Assembly: GCA_015680905.1 (NCBI GenBank)
Contig: CM027379.1
Coordinates: forward strand, 90,233,501-90,297,500
DNA length: 64,000 bases
Direction: 5' to 3'
Origin: Coptis chinensis
Lineage: Eukaryota; Streptophyta; Magnoliopsida; Ranunculales; Ranunculaceae
The notes under the pieces are model-generated. The model had not been told where the DNA came from. It made no database searches and saw only the letters and a program-made list of their open reading frames with translations. Position numbers and translations under genes: made by a program. Positions 33,184 to 42,879 of the stretch are shown in pieces. The stretch's first letter is position 1, and every line of letters starts with the position of its first letter.

Positions 33184-34384
33184 ATCCCCTACTATACAAT
33201 GCACCTTAGGAGATTCCTATACGACGACCGCGTTATTAGACTTGGGGGCTAGTGTAAACTTACTCCCGTTTTATTTGTATAGACAAATAGGTCTAGACGA
33301 GATGCAACCCACTAGATTGACGTTGCAATTAGCTGATCGGTCTATTAAGTATCCTAAGGGTGTCGTCGAAAATGTTCTGGTAAAAATTCAAGATTTTTAC
33401 TATCCGGCCGATTTTGTCATCCTCGACACAGAAGTCGTTAACGACTCTGTCCCGATCATCTTAGGGCGTCCTTTTCTGGCAACTGCCAATGCGCTCATTA
33501 ATTGCCGTGATGGTTCAATGTCCATGTCTTTTGGCCATCTTTCTGTTGAAGTCAATGTTTTTAAAACAAAGACGCAGTTACCCGATTCGTCTATGGATGG
33601 AGAGGTTAGCATGATCGAGGGCGTTGCTCGAGATTATTTCAACAACACGTTCCATGATAATCATATGCCCAAATTTCTTTCCTTTGGAAGTTCAGACTCT
33701 AATATTTCCATCCCTACACTAGTCGATACACATATTACGGATGAGGATGAGATAGATGACTTTCTCAAAGATGTAGATGACTATCATAGTAACGAGGATA
33801 TGACCAATCTAGATGAGCAATTCGATGAGTTTCTTCGAGAAGGTGATGAATCACCCTATCAAGAACTACTTTGCACAACATCCACCTCGATTCCCCTCCT
33901 TCCACCCTTTCAAAGGAATCTCGAGTTTGCACTCGATCCTTTTGTTTCTCCCGTGCTCCATAATTTTTTAAATCCACCTAGTAAACAAATACTACAGAAG
34001 GACAAACCACTTGACACCTTCATTTTCAGAATTGAGACAGTCCCTACACACACAATGAATGAGTTTTGTGCTAAAACCACATCCTCATTGTTTACAGGCT
34101 GTCTTTCTACAACTTATCCATATCCACCATATTCTCCACAACGATTCACTTTTCCATCCTTATTTACTAGAACACCCACTCATTCAAAAATGAAAAATAA
34201 GGTGCATGATAGGTTACATAATAGGGTTATCCGACTTCGCTTTTATTTCACTAGGTTGAGTCATAGAAAATCTTGGTGCTTGATTGTGTTTGGATATGTT
34301 TTCTGTGATATTTATTTATGGAATGATCCACAATTATTTCGGTTGTTGATATATGATAAACTGCATGTTCATACATACGTCTAG
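33152..34384 (+). pseudogene. Protease, acidic linker and RNase H-integrase linker relic of B
   Basis: A 410-residue open frame. Protease comes first (TALLDLGASVNLLPFYLYRQ with intact D-L-G, ADRSIKYPKGVVENVLVKIQ, IILGRPFLATANALINC), then an acidic linker (about residues 150-250) and a Pro-rich part with LPPFQRNLEFALDPFVSPVL. It ends in YLWNDPQLFRLLIYDK, which resembles the RNase H-integrase linker. The frame overlaps gag's end and is displaced from it by one base. The expected polymerase between protease and the linker relic is absent. Because the frame is otherwise intact it may once have produced a working protease. Confidence 0.72.
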
Positions 34385-34643
34385 ATAAAGTCTCGAGTAT
34401 CTGACTATAAACGACTCAACTTTTGTGTTTAGTGCATTTCCTTTCATTTCCATATATATTGGAGAGTGCACCATTAAGGTAACCGAGCCCTCTCTATGGA
34501 GTGTGTGGCTGTAAGTATCGGAACCTAAGTCCACGTTTAAACATAATTCACGTTTTCCACTCTTGCATGTTTTTTCGGATTTTTGAGTCATGTTTCTCTA
34601 TGGGGTGAATTATGTCCTTCTTGTTTATTGTTTTCTTTTTAAA

Positions 34644-34645
34644 AT

Positions 34646-34711
<66 letters not shown>
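34644..34711 (+). repeat. AAAT and TA microsatellite
   Basis: About nine AAAT units followed by about thirteen TA units, in the spacer after the protease frame of element B. Confidence 0.9.
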
Positions 34712-34714
<3 letters not shown>

Positions 34715-34802
34715 GAATAAGCATAGTAACCTAGGAAGTCTCGAAATCGACTTTAAAAGACCATTTGCTAAAAACAAATTTTCTAAGCCGTTGTAAAAAT
34801 TT

Positions 34803-34814
34803 GTTTGGGGGTGT
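34803..34814 (+). other. First internal polypurine-like tract of element B
   Basis: GTTTGGGGGTGTT-type tract after gag-protease, almost the same as the genuine 3' tract at 40247-40260. It is preceded by the motif TCGAAATCGACTTTAAAAGA (34741-34760). Confidence 0.55.
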
Positions 34815-35480
34815 TAAATGTTCCATACTAAATATTTATGTCCCATTAGAGTTGCTTAGGCCGTTTTATTATATTACGATTTGGGTTGACATAATCCATG
34901 AATTTAGAGTTCAATTGTTCGCATAACGTACGTCATGCACGCACTTTGAGGCGTTTTCCACTATCTTATATGTCATCCACGGTCGGAATGGAGTGTTTTA
35001 TGGATCATTGGATTGAAAATTCTCTCCTGATCATTTCCATATCTCATTCGCAAAAATCGGACCGGTAACGAAGCGGCAATTTTGATTTGAAGTTTTGCGA
35101 AAAATCGGAAAAAAAATCACAAATTTCGATTTTGGGCTTGGGCCCAACCCGCGCCCACCGACAGCCCTTACCTTTAGCAGCACTCGCGATCTTCTTCTCC
35201 ATTCCGCCATTAACGCCAAGCTCCAAAAACCTAAAAAAACAAAATCAAAATAAAAAGAAAACGAGAATTAACCCACGCCCAAAATCAAATCCCAACCCAA
35301 ATCGACTCCAAACACCACCGACCACCACTCCCACCGATTTACATCACTAAAAACCACCGAAAATTCAAAATTTTGGTGCTGCCGCCACCACTCCACCACC
35401 ACCACTGTTGCTTCAACCAGTCGATTAAAATCCCACCACTACATCACATTTAAACCCCCCACTACATTCCAAACTTCCAA
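34815..35480 (+). promoter_or_regulatory. Upstream region of the second ORF of element B
   Basis: Spacer and probable leader of about 660 bases, with C-rich, A-rich stretches (CCACCACCACTG near 35395) just before an ATG at 35480. Frames on either strand here look spurious. No clear TATA box. Confidence 0.4.
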
Positions 35481-36624
35481 TGGCTCAACAACGCCGAATT
35501 TTGCGGAGCAAGCTTTTACCGCGACCACTTCGCGCCGTTTTACGGTGACGAGATGATCAGTCGAGACTGGAATAGCTTGTGGTACTCGATTGAAGCCTAT
35601 TACCATGAGGACTTAGTCCGACGGTTCTATGATACTGAGGGAGTTGGAAGGGCGAGGATTTTGTTGTTGTGGCGAAGAAGAGCGGAAGGAAGTGACGACC
35701 GGTTTGTTGGTGAGATTCTAGGCATTCCGCCTAGAACCCATCTGAATGTCACCCTGCAGGAGTCCCAGCATAATGGGGTAGAACCATTGATGCACGAGAC
35801 AGTTATTGGAGGGGACTACAATGCAAGATCGCATTGTGTTCGACAGGCTTCCCTTAGGACCAACAAAGGGGCTCTGACCCGGGATTGGTTAACGCGATCG
35901 AGGGGAAGGGGAAGGTCGGCGATATCGGCTGAATCTGCCTCCATATCTTATGGATACTCCAGAGCGGAAGTATGACTTCTGCATCTTAGAGTTTTTACTG
36001 AAGCATGATTAGGGGAGTAAGGAGGTCATTTGCCCTCTCCTATGTTGATAACAAAGATCATGCTCAAGTTGAGAGCGGCTCAGCGATCGATCGAACATAC
36101 ATCACTCTCCACCGTAACCCCGCGCATCTATAAGGAGTGTGTCCAACGGGTTTGGAGATTGGGCTGAGGATAGAGAAGAAGAAGAAGAGGATGGAGAGCT
36201 GAGAATGCCGAGGAGGTCTGGGGGACATCGGCATGCCTTCGAGGATGAGGAGGACTTGACCTGTTTTGACGGATGCCTTGGAGAGGTCTTTGGGCGGATC
36301 GCGAGCATGGCTGTGATCCATCGAGGCATCGCGTTAAAACACTATCTATGAAGACCTCGGACTCGACGAACGACGATGCATCACAACTTCGAGCTCCGTT
36401 ACCTAGAGAGGGATGAGAGGTGGGAACAGATGAGCCGAGCTAGAAGCTCGGCGCCCGATTCGGACGAGATCGACCACGATTCCCACCTCACGGGGACTCT
36501 CCTTCGAGGACACACCATCCGAGGCCACGGCGTCGTCGCCGAAGGGCGAATGTCTTTCTTCTTCAGAGAGCTTCGAGAGCGATCTCGAGGCGTGTTCCCT
36601 CCGCCACCGATTCGGAGTAGCTAG
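35480..36624 (+). pseudogene. ATHILA ORF-1-like gene 1 of element B (second ORF)
   Basis: ATG at 35480 (MAQQRRILR), then a frameshift into FCGASFYRDHFAPFYGDEM, RDWNSLWYSIEAYYHEDLVR and EILGIPPRTHLNVTLQESQH. This aligns by eye with the ORF-1-like gene of element C (RGWVPLM..., IYEVIQIPM..., EVHLQETPFETV). After the stop at 35973-35975, decayed acidic and basic frames continue (EEEEEDGELR, 36139-36351; 36376-36624 ending in PPPPIRSS). GC content from about 36380 to 36620 looks clearly higher than in neighbouring DNA. Function of the family is not established. Confidence 0.62.
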
Positions 36625-36804
36625 GGATAGTATAGTTTGATGTTTTATGTTTTATTTGTAATTTCATTATTGTTATTTATTTTAATGCAAGTTTATTTCC
36701 GTAATTTGAATTTTGTAGTGTAATGTACTCCGAATGAAATTTTTAATATAAGGGGTTATTTTCAGTATGCGTGGTTGTTTCATATTGATCCCACCTTCCC
36801 AACT

Positions 36805-36820
36805 TGTTTGGGGGTGGTTT
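36805..36820 (+). other. Second internal polypurine-like tract of element B
   Basis: TGTTTGGGGGTGGTTT, the same core as the terminal tract next to the 3' LTR (GTTTGGGGGTGGTT). It is followed by TATCAATT rather than a real LTR start. The match in A lies at 10509-10495 on minus. Confidence 0.6.
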
Positions 36821-37104
36821 TATCAATTCAAGCATTATTTTTATTACCCTCGTGTTAGAATTTATTGCGGAGTCAAGGTGAAAATATGGCCGTTTAGGCA
36901 TATCTATGATTGAGTATCATTGTATGATGAAATCTAGATTAAATAGGTACATTCTATCATAAAATCAACCTAAAAGATACTGGGTTTGAATTAGAATCAA
37001 GAAAATGAGTTGTTTCCGTTTTCGGGTTTGGAAATTTTAGGATTTCTGGAAACTGCCGTAATTAGTTTTGGCAACTTCCCGATCCATTTTAGCAACTTTA
37101 AACC

Positions 37105-37473
37105 TATATAAACTTGATACAATCTATCCTCACAACTCACACTACACCTAAACTCCATCACTCACCTTTCACTCCCGCGATTCCCTCGTTTCGGCTCATT
37201 TTCCGAGTTTCTGCAACTCCGAAGCACTTTCAGCTCTCTACAGAGCGCGACTCGGCGCTCTGTATATTTTTTTCTGAGTTTTTGTCGAGGCCGCCATACC
37301 AAGCTGAAAGCCAACCCGAGCTCAAACACTGGAAATTTCAATTTCTTCAGAGCGAGCTCAACCGCGCCCTATCAGAGCGCACTCGCGCCCTGACTTCCGT
37401 GGACCAGGAAATTTCCAGTTTTTCGTGCGTAGTATCCGGATCATTCGCAGCTATTCCAAAGCGTAATTTTGAG
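37105..37473 (+). promoter_or_regulatory. Internal promoter and leader for the third ORF of element B
   Basis: TATATAAA (37105-37112), a CACAACTCACACTACACC start-like region some 25 bases on, then a leader with GAGCGCGACTCGGCGCTC and the block 37350-37391 that nearly repeats the gag leader block at 30866-30903. The order is conserved in element A. It suggests a separately transcribed 3' gene whose leader was copied from, or shares function with, the genomic leader. Confidence 0.6.
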
Positions 37474-38404
37474 ATGACATCTCCAACATTGATACCGGAA
37501 CAGTCTTTCGAAGATTTGTTCCAAAGCACTACTTATGGTGCTTGGTTTCGCAAAGCGATCACATTCGTTGGCTGGGAGCCGCTTATGGTAAGACCGGATG
37601 CACTTTATTCTCCGACTCTAGCATCTTATTTTTACGATAACTGCATTTTCTTCAAAAGACCAGATGGAGAACAAGTGTTCTCCATCAACATTGATAATGA
37701 ACCAATAGAAATTACCAGGTTCTTGCTAGCATTTGTTCTTGGATCTGGCTATGCCGCTGAAATACAAGACCCATGGTGCTATTAGATTGGGTCGATAATA
37801 TGTATGTCTACACTTACGAAGTTTTGCATGAGTCGTATGGCGCGGGTATTTTCCGTATTGAGGACCAAGGGGAATATAACGTCGCGCTTTGGTAGCTATC
37901 CATGAACATAGGAACTGTTATGTTTTGGATCATGCTAAACATTTTAGGGAATGGCGTTTTCTTACGTGAATGATGCCACTTTGCGCGTGTTCCTTGCTTT
38001 AGCCACGGGGCGTATGTGTCATGACCTTCCCGAACCTTGATGTCTAGTTTAGCTCGATCCCATAGCATGAGGCATAAGTACCTTCTTATGCCCGTTCTAG
38101 TTTCTCGTATTATGCTATGTTTCTTTCCCTTTTTTTTGTACACGCTTCACGATTGGATTCACGATTAATCGCATGCGACCCACCAATAGTATTATTCGAT
38201 CTTTCCGTCTAAATGACTTGGCAAGGGTGGAGGATACAACCTCATCTGGTTGCACCTTACACCCCGTCAGACCAAGTGGCTCTTAATAGGTTAGCAATAA
38301 TAGATGATAAATGGCGGGAAGCCTGGCAAATTATCATGGCATGGCAGGACGCAAAGGAACCTCACTTCTTTATGGAAGAAGAGAATGAGGAAGATGACGA
38401 GTAA
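37474..38404 (+). pseudogene. ATHILA ORF-1-like gene 2 of element B (third ORF)
   Basis: ATG at 37474 begins MTSPTLIPEQSFEDLFQ, then FVGWEPLM, SYFYDNCIFFKRPDGEQVFS and ITRFLLAFVLG; this frame stops at 37785. Homologous coding continues in other frames (DWVDNMYVYTYEVLHESYGA; HEHRNCYVLDHAKHFREWRF) to an acidic end EEENEEDDE with stop at 38402-38404. It is paralogous to the gene at 35480 and to that of element C at 6475. A much-deleted copy is in element A (9880). Its own TATA box and leader suggest independent expression. Confidence 0.62.
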
Positions 38405-40246
38405 TGCGGGGGATAAGGTAAGTTTTCATTCTAGTTAGTGTCTGCTTATGTCCCAAGCAATTTCATTCTTGTTAACCCCATAATGGGTAGAACTTCATTA
38501 TAGAGTTGTGTCAATTTTATTTCCTATATTAGTACGTTCTAACCTTGTTTTACAGATGTTCCTGAATTTCACGCGCTTCAATGGTATTTTTCCTACCCTC
38601 TTTATTTAAATGCTTTGAGGACAAAGCATGCTTCTTGTTGGGGGGGGGGGGGGCATAGAAATACGTGTAATTAAGGCATCTGTTAGGATATAGATAGAGT
38701 TAATATGCATTAGTTCTCTAGTTAAAATTTTAAAAAAATTCAAAAATATAAATAAATAAGTTCATGCTATACACTTAGGAATATTGGTATTGTTTCTTTC
38801 TCCATGCTCTTAACAATCTAGAAGTCTCACGTAGCTGTTGCATCAGAATAATTGTTAGAAACTTAGGTTAATATGTAGGTAATAATATTTGCATCTATCT
38901 ATAAGTATATTACATGAGTATCTATGATTGTTAGCAGTAAGTTTCTGAAATCTAGGCTAGATTACTTATTCTACAAATCCTGTGAGAATATAGCCTAAAA
39001 AGCCTTATATGAAATAAACATTTGAGAAATGACACAAGGGAGAAGTAAAATCTGGATAGAGAAATCACACGTCCACTTGCTTGATCACTATGCCATATCC
39101 TAAGCGAGAATTTAGGCCCTTTTTGGATCGATATAGCCAAAAATTCAAACCTATGAATTATTTCCCGCTAGTCGCCCCTCTGAGCCTTTCTTTAGCCTTC
39201 CATAAACCACAAATCCTTTACCCTGTTACAAAAACAAAACAAAATAAAAATAAATAAATAATAATAATAATTCAACCCACCCAATTTAGAATAAGTCTGA
39301 GAATAGAATGAGGAAGAAAGAAGAAGAGAAAAACCTGTGTAAACAAAAGTTAGTTAATTGCTTCAGAAAATAAAGAAAAGAAGTTTCCATCCAAGGAAAA
39401 GAAAAATAAAAATAGAAATAAAATAAAAACTCCAAAAATAGAATAAAAGGGAGTCAAAAGCCAAAGGAAAAAAAAAAAGAGAAAAGAAAAAGAAAAAAAT
39501 ATGGCTAAGGATGGAAACAAAGTGTAGAAGCAAAAGTAAATAACAAGGTTTTCTCTAGTTACATAATATGAAGACTCTATTATCTCAGACTTGTCCTTTT
39601 GAATATCCATTTCCTTCCTTCTTAAACCATCTCCTAATCCCCGCAACACCTAATAAAGACCTCTAACTCAATTAGGAATAGGCTAGTGTGATAGTAAGTG
39701 GCAGATGTGTTTGATCGACTCAGGCTTCCTTGTTGTCATTGAGATTGTAAGGTAAAGTGTGCCCACTTCTTGCTAGAGTAGCTAAACTTGAGTGGAAAAA
39801 TCAGTGTTGTATCATGACTATTATTGTGAGAACCTACTTAAGGGCGCTTATTCCGAAGCTGAAAACGGACCTGCTAGACATTTCATAGTATTACTCATTG
39901 TATATATGTTTATTATAGATGATTGATTATTATGCATATATTAGCTTAGGTTTTTGACTTGGTTATTCTTGTTCATAGCTAGTGAGATGTATAGATAGTT
40001 TGGAGCATGAATAAGGAAACAATAGTTTTATTTCTTAGTCGTTGTAGTATAGATGAAGTTTTTGAGTACCTTCACTGGAAAACTCTCACGAGGCTATAAC
40101 TCGTCCACTAGGGAATTCCTAGTGGTTTAAGGCCTTGTTGCATATGGTCAATGCAATCGCACTCGGCGAAACGAGAAGTAGATAGAACTCCATTTTTGGT
40201 CACTTATGTTAATTTCTCATCTTTGCTTGAGGACAAGCAAAATGCT
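38405..40246 (+). other. 3' tail of element B
   Basis: Non-coding tail of about 1.85 kb, homologous to 7885-9729 of element A. It includes a run of 14 G (38640-38653) where A has only five, a purine-rich tract (about 39360-39510) and the CTCACGAGGCTATAACTCGT block (40086-40105) also found in element G. No gene. Confidence 0.7.
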
Positions 40247-40260
40247 GTTTGGGGGTGGTT
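40247..40260 (+). other. 3' polypurine tract of element B
   Basis: GTTTGGGGGTGGTT directly before the LTR start TGATAAGAG, the standard place for plus-strand priming. Confidence 0.8.
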
Positions 40261-41755
40261 TGATAAGAGCCCAAAACTGTAGTTTTAACCCTTTAACAGT
40301 CATACTTTTAGACCAATTATGTGAGTAATAATTAAGAGTTAACACTGATTACGTGTTTTTATGCATTTCAGGCTTCAAAGTCCATTATGTGCAGAAATGT
40401 GCCACTTTAGCGAGATAAAGGAGCAAAGGTCGGTTACTAAGGAGTTCCGTGATTAAAGGCTAAGTTTCGAAGACAAAGCCTTTCTAAAAGCCCGTCCAAA
40501 AGCTGAAAAGTCGACGCGGGCCGAAACAGCACACAAAGTCAGCAGAACTTCCGAAGGACATATCTTTGGACTCACCCCGGGGCCTACCTTATTTCAAAAC
40601 GACCGGCTCGGAAAGATCTTTCCAATGGTCTAAGCCTTGACCCAATCAGAGGAGCAGAAGTGGGCCGAAAAGTCTGTTGAAGCCAACTTCTGGGTGAAGA
40701 GGCCTTTTTGAATTTGAAAAGAATTGGGTTTTGTGCCTGATTCTCTGGCCCAAAACATGGCTCCAAGCCCATGCATGATTTTTGGATCTGAATGTATAAA
40801 AACAAAATCTTAGCCCTTTGTTAATGGTAGATAGTTAGACCTATAAATAGATTAGATTAGTAGCCTCCATTAATGAATTCTAGATCTAGTTTTTCATGTA
40901 GATTAATTAAGTTTAGTTCCATTTCAATTATTGTATTAGATTAAACCTTTGAATCTTGTTCTTCATTTTGATTAGATCAATAAAGTAGTATTTTTATCAA
41001 TTTCGATTTTGTCATTTCCATTCTTAGATCTAATTTCAATTCCTGTCTTTATTTCATTTGAGTCATTAAATTAGATTTCATTATTGTTTAATTAAGTAAA
41101 TTTCAATTCTTTATATCATGTTTAGTTTAAATGTAATCGGAAATGATTAGTAATGATTCTCGGCTAAACCTCCATTAGAGGGGTTGAGAAGCCTTGATGA
41201 AAGCTTGATTCCGAATATCGTAGAATCGTCGTAATTTCCTTTCCACTCTAGAAACGATTAGTTCACCATGAGAATGGGTTTAATCGTTCACATGCTAGTT
41301 ATGAATTGGTAGGAATGCCATGTGTAATTAGGGATTAGGAAGAACCAATTGTTCTCACAAGCGATTCATTCGGATTCTGACGATTAAATCGTTAATAGGA
41401 TTAAGTCGAGTTAAGGTGGAATCAATCCCCCTCTAACTCCTTATCATAGAATCAACGTAGCATTCCCTTAGTTATTCCCATCGTCGACTAGTTGCATTTC
41501 GTGGGTAGTTGCATCGTAGTCTAGTTGCCTTTTTCGTAAATCTCTCATTAGACTTTAAGTAGAGAGTACTTACACTTGAGAACATAGTATACGGAAGGAC
41601 TAAGAGTGGAACGAATCACTCTACTCCACTATATCTCATAGACTTGAGAGTAGAATCTTTGATAAATATAGGCATCATAAGATTAGTTTAGTTTACTTAC
41701 GTTTTGAGTTCATCGTTCATTTCGTAGGTAGACTATTCAATTTTATCATTTATCA
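40261..41755 (+). repeat. 3' LTR of element B
   Basis: 1495 bp, partner of 29120-30624 with small indels and substitutions (for example an 11-base difference near 40575). It ends TTATCA at 41755 and is followed by CATAG. Confidence 0.93.
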
Positions 41756-42870
41756 CATAGGTAATAAAAACCAGTTCGACCAACCTTGTCGATGATGTAT
41801 GGTCCTTCCCAGTTGGGTCCAAGCTTGTCGTTGGGCTCTGGGATCTCGCACAGAACCAGATCTCCATATTTGAAAGATCGAATCTGGACTCTCTTGTCGT
41901 ATGATCTTTTCAGAATCTGTTGGTTGGCAGCTAAGCGCAGTGCGGCACCTTCTCGCTTTTCATCTAGGAGATCCATTTCTCTACATAACAACTCCTCATT
42001 GTCCAAGGTGTGCACAACATCGGACTTCTGAGTGGGAGCTGCCAGTTTGGGAGGTATGACAGCTTCAGTTCCGTAGGTCAGTGAAAATGGAGACTCCTTA
42101 GTTGATTGTCTGGGTGTAGTTCGGTATGCCCATAAGACCTTAGGTAGCTCCTCAACCCATAAACCTTTTGCGTCATCTAATTTACGCTTCATGTTATCCA
42201 AAATAACCCTATTAGAGGCTTCAGCCTCTCCATTGTCTTACGGATACCTTGGAGTTGAAAACAGATGGGTAATGTGAAACTCCTCACAAAGTTCAGCAAC
42301 CAATCCTCCAGTGAACTGTTGCCCATTATCTGAGATGATAACTTTGGGTATGCCAAACCTACAGACAATATTGTTCCAAATGAACTTTCTGACATCCTGT
42401 TCTCAAATGAAAACCAGGGGAATTGCTTCTATCCACTTGGTGAAGTAATCCATTGCGACCAGTAAGAATCTGATATCGCCGGGAGCAGGTGGTAGAGGTT
42501 CTACAATGTCAGTTCTTTACTGTGAAAATGGCCATGGGCTGGTCAATGAGTGTAGTTCCATTGCTGGAGCATGGATAAGTGGAGCATACCGTTGACACTT
42601 TTCACATGTGCGGGCGAAAACCTGTGCATCCTTTTGCATATAAGGCCAAAAGTATTCTTGACTTAGGATCTTGAGAGCTAGTGTTCTGCCCCCAGCGTGG
42701 TTGCCACAAATTCCTTCATGAACCTCTCGCATAACCTGTTCAGCGAGCTCTAGGGAGAGACATCTGAGATGAGGTCCCAGAAAGGACTTCTTGTACAGAT
42801 CATCTTCAACAAGGGTGAATCTCTCAGATCTTTGCAACCTGGGCGCATTGCTACATTCTTATCCTCGATC
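41756..42870 (-). pseudogene. Integrase of element E (main part)
   Basis: Minus strand. The zinc-binding H-H-C-C region (VHEGICGNHAGGR ... TCEKCQRYA, about 42720-42590) is followed by the catalytic core with MDYFTKWIEAIP and VIISDNGQQFTG, which carries core Asp residues. Then comes the C-terminal region (LWAYRTTPRQSTKESPF, SFKYGDLVLCEIPEPNDKLG, WEGPYIIDKVG) up to the element B junction. Nonsense codons include one after PLVFI and one at 42241-42239 where YPQ is usual. It would join element cDNA to chromosomes. Confidence 0.85.
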
Positions 42871-42879
42871 AGGGAGTGT

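Larger units (their letters stand above)
29120..41755 (+). mobile_element. Element B: complete 12.6-kb non-autonomous Athila-like element
   Basis: LTRs at 29120-30624 and 40261-41755 (about 1.5 kb each, close to identical with small indels) and a perfect CATAG duplication at 29115-29119 and 41756-41760. Order: primer site, leader, gag, protease, linker relic, internal polypurine-like tract, ORF-1-like gene, second internal tract, TATA/leader, second ORF-1-like gene, 1.9-kb tail, polypurine tract. There is no reverse transcriptase, RNase H or integrase domain. It is the fullest example of the family and shares LTR ends and layout with element A. Confidence 0.93.

Noticed and set aside
35031-35350. 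Overlapping frames on both strands in B's spacer
   Set aside because: Biased C/A-rich sequence; no homology to the ORF-1 family and no conservation in A or C.
36064-36329. Minus frames opposite B's second ORF
   Set aside because: Shadows of the acidic-repeat part of the sense ORF.
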